NCBI RefSeq assembly: GCF_014805625.2
Contig: NW_023998414.1
Location: 30,480,778-30,544,777, forward strand
Direction of reading: 5' to 3'
DNA: 64,000 nucleotides
Origin: Glossina fuscipes
Lineage: Eukaryota; Arthropoda; Insecta; Diptera; Glossinidae
Part shown: piece after piece, positions 26,230-40,300 of the stretch
Position numbering within the stretch: the stretch's first letter is position 1
How the letters are laid out: each line of letters begins with the position of its first letter
Made by a program: the position numbers and the translations under genes
Notes under the pieces: generated by a model
Seen by the model: only the letters and a program-made list of their open reading frames with translations
Databases searched by the model: none
What the model was told of the DNA's origin: nothing

Positions 26230-27000
26230 TTCGTCTTTTAGTCAAAATTATCATATCATTGCAAAATGTCTTGATAATGCTTTCAAAATATTCTTTCTAA
26301 ATAAATGAATGCAAGTAAAACAGATTTCATCCGGATTGTTTACAATTCGTAATAACATGTAAATATAATAATAGTATCTGGCCGCGAGTGACTGACTAAA
26401 ACACATTTTTACTCAATGACTAACGTAGAATGTAGAGCATGGCACGCATATATTTTGTAATTTTTTATATATGTGTATTTTAACAGATTCTGCAAAAATT
26501 TTCACATAATTGTTAGATTGTGTTTGCTTTTTCCCTTTTCTTTCATTTTGACTAAAGCAAGTAAGAATAATAATAATAATAATTAGGGCCTTATCTCAAC
26601 TTGTTGCATTTCATATATGCATGCATTGAATCAGTTCTCGCGTATATATATATATATCCGAAGTAGCCATGATGTTATCACATTAAGTTTATCATCTATT
26701 TGAAGAAGATAAAGCACTAGAAATTAATCAAGCAACAAAAACAAAAAAAAAGAAAGAAGAAGAAAATTTAGTCATTTATTTTTTTTTGTTTTTTTGTGCT
26801 TTTTATTTTTATTTTCTTATAAGAGATATTAGAGAAATTATTTAAACTAAAAGAGACTATGTAGATTGAGTTAATGAAGATAATGAATAGGCCATTAGCC
26901 CCATTAGCCCCTTAGTAAAAGCGAGTTAAAAGTATTTTTGTATTTAAATTCAAGTGCGTTTTCTTTCTATGTTTTAAATTTAATTATTTGGGCAGATGCA
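26230..27000. other. No gene recognised
   Basis: AT-rich sequence with short TA, AAT and poly-T runs. No coding signal. Confidence 0.5.
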
Positions 27001-27004
27001 CTGA

Positions 27005-27385
27005 AATATTTATCCTCCAATTAGGGATGACGGGTATATTCGGTTTGTCAAAACGTTTGCAACGCCCGAAAGCAAGCTTCAGAGACATCACAAAGTATAT
27101 ACATTCTTGATCAATGTCAAATTTTAGATCGATTTAAGCATGTCCGTCTGTCCGTTGTTAACAATTTTTCTGCTCGCAAACATGAAGATATTGACTTGAT
27201 ATCTGGCAGAAAGATTGAAAGTTTTTGCACGCAGACTGACATTGAAAATGGATCAAGCCGGTCGAACGACACGCCCGCAGAACCACGTAAAGTAGGAATA
27301 GCTCTGTTTTTCAAACGAAATAAAAAATTGATTTTTTCCTCATTACTCGTAAACACGCCTACCCAATGTAATAGAGAGTTATAAT
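27005..27385 (+). repeat. DINE-like family A repeat, 5' two thirds
   Basis: It starts with GATGACGGGTATATTCGG and TTTGCAACGCCCGAAAG, then ACAAAGTATATACATTCTTG followed by ATCAA. ATGTCCGTCTGTCCG is at 27140, a TTGAAAATGG core at 27242, and GTCGAACGACACGCC follows. The block order matches 62115-62400 and 62830-63050. The 3' hairpin end is missing. Confidence 0.6.
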
Positions 27386-27389
27386 ATCA

Positions 27390-28810
27390 TTTCACCGCAC
27401 AAAAGCAAGTTTCAAAAACCTAAAAATAAAGTACATAAGCTCTTGAGCATTTTCAAATTCGGAATGCGCCTAAGCTTCTCGGACCGTTTATTTATCCATC
27501 AATTGCTTAGACGGAAGCAAATATGTGTAGTATCTGTGGTAAACGTTCTCCCGTAAAGATACCGGCTAAAAAATCTTCAAGGGAATTTGGAAAGCACTTC
27601 ACCTCTTTACAAAACACGCGTACAGCGCCCATATGTACCCATGTAATAAAAACAGTGAATACTTTTGCTTTTCCTCTTTTCTGCTCGTTGCTCATCAACT
27701 ACAACAGATTCACAAAATTATTCCACAAAAATAGAATAACGATGATGGGTACAAAAAATTCATTCATAACCGAATACAATTTTCTTACTCCTAATTACGT
27801 TCAAAAGGGGATATTTAAAACCAAGAGAACAGTTTACTCACAAAAGTGAAAATATTTTATTCGCCCTAAATGCAAATCTCAAATGCGTTAGAGCTTACTC
27901 TGGTCGAAGCTATACTGAGCGCTGATAGCTATAGGAGGCAGCAGCCTATCTCTTTCCCTTTCGTCACTTTTGCCATTTCCTTGCGACCATCGCCATATTA
28001 CACGTACAGGAGGCATTTCGAGAGCGGAAATCGTATTTTTTAACACCCAGCAGAGGCACATGGACGATATTGATTGCAAAATATAGAGAAAACTGGTCAT
28101 TATTACACGAACCTAAGATCTTAAGCATTTACTGAAAAACCCTTCTACATTTGTCCTCTAGTTGTGTTCGTTGCCACATATTTCAATAAGGAAAATTTGA
28201 GACCAACTTGAACTTATTTGTGCATGTCCTAGGAGGTCCTAGGAATCTTAAAATCGAAGTTCATAACTAGCTTGTTACCTAACGAGAGATTTCATATAAA
28301 AGAGACATATGTGCTTTTAAAAAAGCGCATTATTGTTGTAAATAAAAAAGATGAAATAATTTTTTGGTAGCATCGCGAGTCAACTTTCCGGAAACTTTCT
28401 TAAAGACAGATATGCATGAATTTTTGCCTAGTCTGCATCAATAGCTTGAGCGCATATCTCACTCTGACCTATTCATTCGAAGAAACGTAAAGAAATTTAT
28501 CAGGACTGGCATCATCAGAATTTCAGTTAAATTGATTGATCTGATTGCGGTTACGGCCTACGACCATCTTGTCAAATAATATCGCACTAATGTTACTATC
28601 ATCACATCTTCCCAACATTTATCCTTCAGCCCTATTTTCTTGTATTCATTCCTGCATAGTAATAACTCCTTTATTTTAAAGAGTAAACACTTGATTCAAG
28701 TTAAGTGATCTCGAGAGGTTTTACGTATCGTTTTATATGCAATTTTAGTAAAAGGCAAAGCGTTCGTCAAATCATTTTAGCTTAATCGTCTTATACTTAA
28801 GTTAGATTAT
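27390..28810. other. No gene recognised
   Basis: It includes a 108-codon plus-strand frame at 27523-27849 with a Cys-X2-Cys near its start and no other recognisable feature, overlapped by a 63-codon minus-strand frame. Neither has upstream or downstream exons I can connect. I regard both as chance frames. Confidence 0.4.
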
Positions 28811-28814
28811 TTTC

Positions 28815-29100
28815 ATTTTTTATAGTATCGGGCGGACGCGGCGGAATTTTTTCCATTTTAAGAATTTTATAAGTAAGAAGCAAAAAACATGTAAAGCGAT
28901 CCTTTGATCGCTTTGGATTGCTTTTACAATTTTTTGCAAAATTGTTGGCGACCCTTTCATTTTTGCGAACGAAAGAATGTTTACCACAGATATTGCGCAG
29001 TTACGCAGGCGGACGGACTGTTTTAGGTGCATTTCGATTTTGAAACTGAATTTACATACATTGTAAAGTTTTTGAAATTTGCCTCTGCGGGCTATAAAGA
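28815..29100 (-). repeat. DINE-like family A repeat, minus-strand copy
   Basis: CAGGCGGACGGACTG at 28966 on the plus strand is the reverse complement of the family core. TTGCGAACGAAAGAATG precedes it and TACATTGTAAAG follows. It lies next to a second minus-strand copy, as at 19590-20345. Confidence 0.45.
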
Positions 29101-29129
29101 TACAGGAAAAAATATGAAATTATGATATA

Positions 29130-29560
29130 CTATAAAATTGAGCAGGCATGGTCGAATTTTCCATATACTACGGCATCGTATACGTATGAATTTTCGCTTC
29201 ATTTATCTGCAGTAGGTTATGAGTAATGAGCAAACAACAGAGGTGTCCTCACTTCACATACTATTGTAGGTGTGTTCTACCGGGCGATTTCGCCTATTTT
29301 CAACAGCAACTTGCGTGCAAGAATTTCCAATGTTTATGCCAAATTTTTAAGTCGACAGTTTCATTTTTGTAAACAAAATAGCAGGCAGACAGACGGACAG
29401 AGGGACATGCTGAAAGCGATTAAGAATTTGGAGATGATCAAGAATATGTATACTTGATGATGTCTCTTGCGTTTTCTTTTTAGCCGTTAAAGACGTTTTG
29501 CCAAAACGAATATGTTCGTCGTCCTTCGGTGATGGGTGTGATAAAGGGTGTTTGAATAAT
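29130..29560 (-). repeat. DINE-like family A repeat, minus-strand copy
   Basis: Plus-strand GAGCAGGCATGGTCGAATTT at about 29140, GCAGACAGACGGACAG at 29385, GATGATCAAGAATATGTATA at about 29433 and TTCGGTGATGGGTG near 29525 are the family blocks in reverse order. This marks a nearly complete but decayed minus-strand element. Confidence 0.55.
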
Positions 29561-29795
29561 TTTCATTATATTTACCCTAAAAATTTCAAATATTGTAGAT
29601 GATAGTCTTTTGTATAAATATTTATTTAAAATTGTCTAAATATTCAGCCAGTGACATATTCAGCGTTTATTGGTTCGTATCTAGGATTCGCTGCAAGATA
29701 AAAATAGTTTCTTCGATTGTTTTATTCTTTTTAAATAATAAACAAATAATTTGCAAAGACATTTTTACACATTTTAGTATCTGTACAATAATTTG

Positions 29796-29796
<1 letters not shown>

Positions 29797-29823
<27 letters not shown>
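29797..29823. repeat. Poly-T tract
   Basis: A run of about 27 T, followed by another of about 13 T at 29829. It generates Phe-rich and Lys-rich frames on both strands that are not genes. Confidence 0.9.
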
Positions 29824-29827
<4 letters not shown>

Positions 29828-29899
29828 ATTTTTTTTTTTTTATACATTTTTGTTTTTTGCTTTTTTGGCAATAATTTTGATTTTTCCGTCTTTTTTCTT

Positions 29900-32800
29900 C
29901 TTCTTAATGAAAAGTAAAGCAAACAAATTTTTATTAATTTGGCCTCTAACGAGGTTTCTGTTGCGCATTTTCACTAACAGTTCAGTGCATCAGTTTATTA
30001 TTATTATTATTGTTATTGTGTGTATAACGATAAGACGAGGTCGATTATTTTATTACTTCGTTTGTCATATTCCCCAGTCAACTTGGCCGTGTTTGTCCGT
30101 TTGTGTATCGTGTCGTTCCACGTTGTAGAAATTAAAATACAAAATGAAACAGAGTTTCAGTTTCAATTGACTTTTGATGATGACTAAAGTCAAACATTTC
30201 AAATAATTTTCTCGGTTAAAATCTAAAGCAAACCGCCACTACTAGGAAATGCGAATATTAAATACATAATTCCTTTTTAAGATTACTTCTATAATATGTG
30301 TGGAAATTTGAAGACTTATCCGGGGAAATCCATATTTATATCAATTCTTCTATTATGTTAATACACTTCCTCCGCACTGCGCATTTCACTTTTTTACTCT
30401 TTAGTATTGCCTCACGAACGGCGTGGGACTGTACGTGGTATTGTCCTGTTGAGCAAATCGATAGGAAAAATTTCAGAACAAAAAGGGTCAACCATCAGTG
30501 TTCAGTAACGGATTCATTTATTGTAGAAATCAAGTTGTGCAACATTTTCGTCAATGAATGAATCAAGCAAATCGAATTGTCATTCATTGTGGTTGAAGAG
30601 ATCGTTCAAGTATTTCTCTGGAATTGTTTCAAAGAGTCTCACGATCTATCTGCGATAATATTGCTGAATAATTTTCTTTCAAAAATTTCGGTTATCATAA
30701 TCATGATGTGTCATATATATTTTTCTAGTATTTAATCGGTGAATGTTCAATAATGATTGTATTTGAAAATCTTCTAGTGTTTACGACGTATCTCAAAACG
30801 CATTAGAACGACAAAGGTCTCTTCGTCTTCTTCAGCAAGCCAAAGCAAAAGATAATTCGCCGCGTAATAAAAAATAGGCACAGTGAAGGACAAATCTATG
30901 TCGACAGTTTAAAAATGAGGCAAAACTTAAAGTTATCCCTTATGCTCGTTGGGCCAGTGCTTATGATGCTTTAGGGCTTTACGCCTTAACACTTATTCAT
31001 TTGTAATGAAGCACGATATCTTTAGTTCTTATTCGTGAAGCAATAAAAAAAAAAAAAGAAGAAGAAAATAAAGATCGAAGGGATAAAGATGACCGGTTTA
31101 AACCGAATACAATTTCTTTCTGTTGTTTATTGTTTTGCCATTTTTAATACAATATTTATAATTTTCATTAACAGATGCCCGAGTTTGTTTCAACATTTTC
31201 AAAAAGGGGTCAATTATTTTCGATGAACGAAATGAAATCCATAGTATATTTTTGTTTAACTTTATGAAAACATTTATTAAGTTGAAAAAAAAAAAAAGAA
31301 ATATTTAAATGTGCTTGTGTTCATTGCATTTCGATTAAAAAAAAGTACTGGGAACAATACATTCCTCACCTTATCATCAAATTTTAGATAATCTCCTTTA
31401 AAAATTCTGCTTGAAGTATTACGTTTAGATACACTAACGCCCGATTAATCGAAGCCCTTTTTACTAAATACACAGGCGCTCGTTGCTTGAGATTTTACTC
31501 GAGTCTATCCAATCACAAACTTCTATAAGTAGAAGAGTGAAAAAAGTACCTTTCACTTCAAGTTGATAACAATCTTTCGGATTGGATTCATTAATTATGT
31601 TAATGTCTTCTACTATCTCCCTTAGGCTATTAATGATTATAATATCGACACCAGTTATTGCACTAGGATATATATGACTTTTCTGCAAGTGTATGCAAAG
31701 CTCAAAACGATTTGAGATCAAGCTATTTTTTATTACACAAATCGTTCCAGAAGAAATTTTTTAATTGCTTGTCACTACTACATGTTAATAAAATCTGTTA
31801 CACTGACTTATTTTGAATTGAGCAAAAATTGCCTTGAAAATGTATTGAATTGAACCATGCTATGTATGAATATATGAATTTGCAAATGCTTAATATTTAG
31901 CGGATAAATAATACTATGATAGATTATTGGGTTGTGCGGAAGATCATATCTTTTATCAAATTGAGAGATGATTTTATTGTATAATGTATAAATGGATAGA
32001 TCTTACGAGTTGTTATTCGCCGGGTTTGCATCATTAAATATCCTTAATTTACCGCTTCAAAACGTAGTGCATCGTCAACATCAAAACTGTCGCAATGATG
32101 CTTTTCAAACCAATTTTGGCATTGCCGATTCCGATCTTTTCCAGATATATCGGATAATTTTTCATTTGCTTGAATAGCATTTTAGTCTTTGCTCAAAAAT
32201 AGAAAAATGAAAAAATTATACTTTCAATTTAGATTGGGGCCCTAACAGAAGCTATTGCGCAAAATCAAACAAATATTTTGAGGATACAAGTTGATAGGGC
32301 CGTCAAACCATATAGTGGTAAGTCAGCTTAAGTGTGAGTAAAAAATCAAAAGAAAGGCGAAATGACCTTTCGGAATCAAATAATAGTTGAATTCTTCAAA
32401 TTTCGATAGAATGCGTTCAAGAAGCTGCGTTATATGTGACAATAACAAGGGATAAGCTTATCTTAAAGAGTGTTTTTAATATTTTTACCGATTACGGCCA
32501 AGAAATTCCTCTAAAAAGACAATATATTGCCGCATAAGAACGCCGTTCTATTACGTTTATTAATAATATTAACTAACCGATATTTATTTATATTAAAAAT
32601 GATTTCCATTTTATTAATATTGATTAAACGAAAATTCCCGGTATTTTTTTGACATTTTGTAAAAAATTATTTATAAACATATCATACGTGTAAGACAACA
32701 CAAAAATTTCTACTCTTCTAATGGAGGACAATTTCTATAAAAAAAAAAAATAAAAAAAACGCATAATGAGTATGTACGACTAGCGTACAACTATGATGTA

Positions 32801-33151
32801 TAGTGCAAAAATTTATGGAAATTATTACAAATAATCATTAACATTATATGTACATAACATATGTATAATATATCGCAATACATTTATAAATGTACCACCA
32901 ACTTGGTAAATAGTGAAAATAATGCAAACAAATCATCTCAATTTCTAATTGCATGAGATTACTTTTGTGTGAACAATGCGATAGAAAACAATACGATTGT
33001 GTACATTCACTCATTCGTACACATATTCAAAGGCAAAGAGCACAAAAAATACACTCGCAGACGGCATGGTAACGAACGATAATGATGATATTGCCACCAG
33101 AACGATTTATGTAAAGATGCATGTGGATTGGTTGTGTGTGTGTGTGTGTTA

Positions 33152-33188
<37 letters not shown>

Positions 33189-33715
33189 TTAATATCTATA
33201 AGATAAATGCAAACAAGTTAAGAAGCTGTACTCGCGTCAGTGTGAATTTTGAATAATCCGACGTCGATTGAAAATAAGATTTTGTAGCGCAACCGTAGAA
33301 GAATGAGTTTTTAAAGAGGTATCATTAGTTACTTGCAAGCAATTAACTGAATCTCCCAGGTGTCACAAAAAATCTGCTTCTTTTCTACCCAATTGTACCA
33401 GGTACACCAAAGGGGTAAAATTGCATATTTATGCACCATCAACAACACCAACAAAAACAACAACAACACGACAACTCTAAAGTCCACATAAAAGTCAATC
33501 GGGAAAACATCTTTTAATGTTTATTGACTTAACTATTTGCTTTGCCGGCAGTCTTTTAATGAAGTAAGACTTACTTTTAAGCTCGTTATTCGACAATCGA
33601 AGTGCACTAATATTGTCTTTACACTCTACACCAAAGCACCACATGCGGACAAGATACATTATGTTCGTGCGGATATATACAACATCCAGAAGAACATGAG
33701 ATAAATCCACTTTAC
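29900..33715. other. Gene-free AT-rich region
   Basis: No supportable coding exon. The frames at 30298-30561 (+) and 31464-31721 (-) have no recognisable motif. It contains a TG run (33135-33149) directly followed by a poly-T tract of about 34 bases (33152-33185). Confidence 0.5.
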
Positions 33716-33719
33716 GTTA

Positions 33720-34250
33720 TCTAATTCTATTCAAAATCAATTTCTGAATCGATCTAAGCTTATCTGCCCGTCTGTGCATGTCTTCTTGTGCTTAACTGGC
33801 AGGTGAGCTATTTTTCATATATGTTGATAAAATGCGATCAGCTGACGTGTTTGGCTGAAAGATAACCTCTATTGAAAATGATTCAGATTGGACCATCGAC
33901 ATTCCCCATCGACAACCCTCCCCTTAGCGCGCACACAAAACATATATTTTTTCGACGCCATTTAATATAAGGATTTTCAGAATAGTTAGCATAAATATTC
34001 AATTTTTCATATCTCATAGCGAAATTTATTCCATGGTAGCAATGAAGCATAAAAATTAACCATAGGGAGTATTGATTCCATAGGTTGATTTTTTAAAGCC
34101 AAATATATATATGTGATCTCTCATGAAAAATTAGCCTTTTGGCGACAACTAATTCTCATATGTACTTTTATTATGACGGAGACAATCGGAAAATAATAAA
34201 ATCTTGAGCAAGTAAATTAAGTTTTCCAAATATGAAGCATCGCAGTTGAC
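33720..34250 (+). repeat. DINE-like family B repeat
   Basis: TCGATCTAAGCTTATCTGCC then CGTCTGTGCATG at 33752-33780, a TTGAAAATGATTCAGATTGG core at 33872, and a distal block AAAATAATAAAATCTTGAGC at 34190. The same distal block occurs at 45412. Neither terminus is clear. Confidence 0.5.
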
Positions 34251-34379
34251 GCATTTAGCGTTCTCCAAACTGAAGGCTTTCATGGAGATTACGTCTGTAT
34301 ATATTTTTATGTAGGTGTAACTTTTTTTTTGTACTATCAGGAAACTTAATGAATGGCTATATTAGACGAAATAATAGGA

Positions 34380-37300
34380 TAACTAATGCTCCGCCTTGCA
34401 GAGTCAGGCGTTTGCTCTGGCTTTGTCATGATCTAAGAAGACGCATCCCGCCCGTTATTGAACAACTCTGTAGGCTTTTCGCCAATTTTGCGTCTTAATT
34501 CCAATTATTGATGACAATGAAAAACGAAATTACTTAAATCACTTTGAATTGAGCTTCTTACGATAAGCCGTTAAAAATCGGACTCAAGGTATGATTTGGG
34601 TATATCATGATAGAATCTTTAAAGAACATATACCGGGAAAATGGATAGTCAGGCTTATATGGTATTATTCGTAAAATACTACGCTTACAGTGCTGTCTCT
34701 TATATCTTTTTGTTGGTATTCGTCATCATTCTGAGAAAATTATTCAAAATTCTTAAATTTTGATTCATTGACGCGCTTTAACGGAAAAACAAAAAATCTT
34801 AATGAAAATGCATTGGATCGGATCTGCTGTAGAAGTATGGCATTTTGTATATTTCTCGAAGGAGATCATTAAAAATAATGTTAGTGATTTATAGATAAGT
34901 GAATACAAAAATTTGTCTGCTTCGAGTATATTTTTTGAATCCCTCTCCCATGCGAAAGCTTTTACATAAGTGAAACTTTATATACGAAGCAAATTAAGTT
35001 TGTAGCGTTCCGTGATAAAAGCTTCTCCCAGAAAATCCATTTAGAAAAAGGGGAGGCTTTACATGAAAACGAAGCATGCGTTAGCGGAAATAGTAAGAAA
35101 TCTATATTTCCGGGACTAGTCTTATTATTCAACTTAAGCCGAATCTTCAAGTATTTCCTACTATTTGCTTATGAAATCTATAGCAAGGATTCATTAAGTT
35201 TTTAAAGACTTGCAATGTGCAACAGAAGAAGCATTATGGATGTACGTACAACATATCAACTTAAAATACCCTTACACCGCAGGTGGTAGAGAACATGAAA
35301 ATGATTATTATATGGATGATAAGTGAGTATTGCTTACTACTATGTATATAAAAATGTGTGATGCGATTGTTGCTAGAAATTCTGGCCGATTTCACCCTTG
35401 AAAGCCCATAAACAACAATATATTCTTGATCTTGATCAAAGGTTGATAAGGTACACTAGGTACACTAATCGTTGGCGTGTATGTATTTTCGGATAACTTA
35501 ATCACATAGGCGATTTGATATACTTATAAAAGCACTTACAAAAGCAGAGAGAAAAATTTTTATAGATTAATTAATATTTTGAAGGCATCTTACGTTTTTG
35601 AGATAATATTGATCTGAATTTTGTCTCTTATATCTATTTAAGAGACTTGTGTCGGAGTGTAGATGTTTTCTTTTTTATATGACTGTACGTTACAGGTATG
35701 CCTTGTTGCCTCAATTAATAGGCAAAATTTGATGTATCCTTCTGTGATAAATGCACAATAAACGATAACCTTTCAGAGATATTTCTTATTGCCGTAAGCG
35801 TAGATTATAATTGCGATTCGTTTATTCATTTGATTATTTTTCTCTTGCATTGCGTATCATACCAATCTATAGTCCAATCAGGACAATTTATTCTCTATCT
35901 CTCTCTCCTGTTTGCGGTATTGTGTAGGCATACTATTCTGGCTTCTGAGTTGTGTTATTTTTAGTTTCGTTATATACTTGCATGTGATATTCTTATGCCC
36001 ATCACATGGAGAGCATATTAGGTTTGTTAAAACAAATATCCATGTGTGCCGTCATAAACTGTAGATGCTGTTGTCCGTTATTGTGAATAGCGAAATCGGT
36101 TCCGCGTCTCTGTGTGTGCTGAAATCACAAAAATGAAACTCAATTTTTTTTTATTCCAAATTTCTTATATTGCATCGGTTAGGTCGCAGATAATAATTAA
36201 ATGCCAAATAAAAAATTGGTGATCTTCTCGTTTGCATTGTTCTACAATAATTACACAATTTGCTATATTAAGCGTCTTTTTATTTGCGGATATTACGTAT
36301 AAAAGTCTCATTAGTCTCATGAACATGAGTTGCAGTCTCAAGAAACACACAATAAGTACGCGAAAGCGTCCGAGCTAACGCGGAGAGATATGCTTGTGAA
36401 AATGCCGTTAACTTGAAAGAATTTCTGCAATCTGCTAATTGTAATCGCGCTTACGATTTGTTTTTGTCCTTTGCGTCCGGTTAATTCAAAAAATCAATTC
36501 TATATCGATTGTAGATTTTTTCACATAAAGAAAATTAATTAATTAAATCCACTTCTTACTCCTCGTTTACGAGTTCTATATGAACTCAAAAAAAAACAAG
36601 TTTGGTAAACTTTTTGTGGAATACATTACATTGAATATCTTCCAATAACTTCACATAAATAATGCATTCGGTATTAGCGACGTCGGTGTGTACAAGAATG
36701 AAAGAATGCAATCAATTTGTTATTGCAAGTCAATGACACTTACTGGGGATTTTAAGTTGATATTAATAGTCAGTCGCAATAGTTCCAAATCATTTTCAGT
36801 ATCTTACGTGCACATCTTGCGCATCTTGGTCTAGGAAATACAATACAAGCTTTTCTCGATATTATTGTGTGCTTTCTTCAATTGTCCAAGATGCTAGGTC
36901 AAGGATGCTCTACTTTTTTACTTTATACGCAATGTTGTGCAAATGTGTGCGTATACCAAGAACTTATTCTAAAATAAAATTTTGATATATATAAATAGTT
37001 TTTCGTTATGAGTTACATTATAATAATGTCATTGTACGCTCGTAGAGCCAAGCAAATGTATACCGCTTTCGTTTAATTACAACGAAAACCATTGATATGT
37101 TGTACGTATTAAATAGATCGGTTTAAGCCGTAGCAAAAAAAAAATGTTGTTTTCAATTTCTTATCATATATGTTGTGCTGTATTGTGACAGCGATATCAT
37201 TCATTTCAAATTGTTAATTGTATTGGTGATGTTATAAAAAAAAATAAAAAAATAAAAAATTGAAGTCAAATAAATGTTTATTCGAAAGTGATCAGCTTAT

Positions 37301-40300
37301 GTCTTCCTTTCTTTCCTTTCCTTAATTTTCTATCGATCTCTTACAAGTTATTTATTACAATTGCAGGCAGATATCAATGCATACGTAACATAAATTTCAT
37401 AAACAACATACGTATGTAGTGCTTGTACAAGTCTATATATAATGTAAGCGTTTAACATCTATTATGTTTATTTATATATATTATGTATATATATATATAA
37501 ATATTTTACTTAAACATTTTGTAAACATTGTTATTGCTATTGTGTTGGAAATATTTATTTACCTTAACTTCTTATAAGACTTGTAGTGCAGATGGTAGGA
37601 GTACCTGCAGCGCATATATAAATAAATATATATACATGTTTTTATATATTTATATTATATGAAATATATGTTCAAATGTATGTATGGTGCTACGGCTGTA
37701 CACACATGTAGTTGATTGTGGAACGAGCAACTTACAAATTGCTTTAAAAATAGACATAGAGAACATAAGTTGCATTGTGCTTGTCTATCATGCCTATGCG
37801 TATGTGTTTGTGTGTGTTTATATATGTATGTATGCACTCGTTATTCTTTAAAAAGTTATTACGCCTTGCTTTATTTTCTTGTCATTTTATTGTAAACATA
37901 ATGCTCACGCGTACGTGTTTCCTTCGTTAAATTAGCACCTTTGAGTTGAATTTTACTCGTAATGTTGCTGTTGTTATCTTTAATAAACGACAAGTGGTCG
38001 CTTTCTTCTTTTATAACTTCGTCTGTGTGGTGCAGGCACTTTAAACAACTTGAAAATAATTGCATCGCAGCAATGTATGCGAGCATTAAATTAATAAAAA
38101 CAAGAAAATCATATCAATTTTTATACAAGTCAGTCAGTCAACAGCAATAAAGCAAACATTCCATCCTAAAAGTGCATAGAGTAGAGGAAAGCCCTTATTC
38201 GCGCTGAGAAGCATTCTTAACATATTAGAAGTAATGCAATGCAATGCAATCCAATGCAATTGTTAACGAATTCATCGAATAATTAATATACAAAAAGGAA
38301 GGGGAGGAGAGGAAGTTTTATTAGATCTAAAATTTCATCATTCATATGAAAGTATTCTTTGTCGTCGTCTAGTTTTATAACCAGTTAACTGCAATGCTAC
38401 TTGGACTACTTTCAGGAAGATGTTTAATCATTTTGATTCTAGTTTTATACCAACTTTGAATGCATTGTCATGTCTTTTATACCAATCTAGCTATGCTAGC
38501 AATGTCGGAATTTCCTAAAATCATTTCAAATGTCGTAGATCGTGTTCGGAAAGACATATTTTATATTTTAGTAAAGCCATCTGCTGCTGGCTGCTTCACT
38601 TTAAAAGATGTCTTAACAAATGTGCTTGCGAATCTGACGAGTTATTGCATTAAAAGCGTTTATGGCATGCGTGCAACAGGTTTGGATTGTCTCCGTCTCG
38701 ACATACATAATGTTTTCCTTGAAAAATTTTGTACTTTTCCGAATAGGCAGCCGCCCACTTGATTAAATAAATCAGACCGAGGGGGACAGGGAGAAGTTGA
38801 AAAGTGTTAATCGCAAAAGTGACTTTTTCTGCATAATTTTTGATTGTTTGTCAACTTGTGCGCACTAGCACAGTATGCACAAATCTTGCAGAGAACCAAA
38901 CTTTCAATCAAAATCCGATGAGTTGATGTCTTAGATATATTTAATTAAATTTTCATTCATTTTATTAATTTTGATAAAATATTCGGGCATAGTTTTAATG
39001 ATGTCCTCGATCAACATAACTTTCGACAGTCAATTAGGTTACTTAGCGTCTTATGCCACGCCAAGTAACGAAGCTGGTCATATTGGCTTCTTTGTTCAAA
39101 TCGTAGACGTACCAGTGGTCGCTTTCCAGTTGATATTATCATCATCATCTTTTATTTGTAAGAGACTTAAGTTAATTTTAAGGAAAACAAATTTAAATTA
39201 ATATCTACTTTAGACGGGAGATTACTAATGAAAATAGAACCAAGTTTCCTCTTGTTTCTCGTATCTCTTGTGAATCTATTTGTATCATATTTCCTTTCCA
39301 CATTCGAACTTCATTCAAAAATATATGTAGCGCAAGCTTTTCTTTTCAAAGTCAACACATGTTCAGTGGATAATGGAGCAGATATAATCAATTCCCATGA
39401 CCTAGTAAAAAATAAATTCTCTTTGTAAAATTCAAGTTTCTCTACTGCGATAGTCTTCTTTAAGAGTAATGCAAGCACTCCAAGGCTTTTAAACGTTTAT
39501 GATGCCATTTGTAGAGAAAGGCTTGCTCAAACTCTCAAAATCCAAATCTTCTTTCCTTGAGCATTCATTTTGCAGATTTGAAAGCAGATAATAATTGCAG
39601 GGGCCAGATCGGCTTTGCAGCCATAAACACGTAACACGATATTGGTAATGTTAAGGAAAGAACACTTTTTCCTTCGTCGTTCCATGTCGCAGTCGATATA
39701 CGGAACACTAAACGCATGAGAGTCGCATTGAACAGTCCCGTGCTATGCTTATTATTATCGCATAAGCCATTAAAAAAAGTCCGTTTTATTTCGGTTAAAC
39801 AGCGCTCCAAATGAGTAACACGTCCATGTTTATGTCCCATTGCGCTTAGTCATACCTTAAGCGTTTTCCTGCCCAACATTTTTATGCAACATTGCAAATG
39901 ACTGCCTTTTGATATCCTTTCGGATAATTTTCACTTTGTCTCTGGGGTACTCATATCTTTTGGTTGTGAACCGCTTTCACAATTATAGTGTGTCCCCACG
40001 ACGTCGCAAGGAAACTTGTTGTTTACGCGGTAGAGCAGTTGCCATAACACATTTCAGGTCAATGCTGACTTTGAATGGTATTTTCTTCAATTGACCAGCG
40101 CAGCGTATTAACATACAAAAATCAGTTTTTCGATTATCTTGAAAACAACAAAACTGACGTCACTAAAACGAATGTTATTCGTACGAAAACGAAAGAATTG
40201 GCATAGAACTTTGATAGGCGTTTTTTGAGGGTTGGTTCGTCAGAGACAATATCGGGATGTCAGTCCCGTCAATTGTTGCTCGATGAGCTCAAGAAGTTAC

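Noticed and set aside
27523..27849. 108-codon plus-strand frame with an N-terminal CSIC
   Set aside because: A single Cys-X2-Cys without a second metal-binding pair, and no connected exon or similarity.
29599..30128. Phe-rich 91- and 111-codon frames
   Set aside because: They span poly-T tracts and show no domain; the opposite strand gives an equally long Lys-rich frame.
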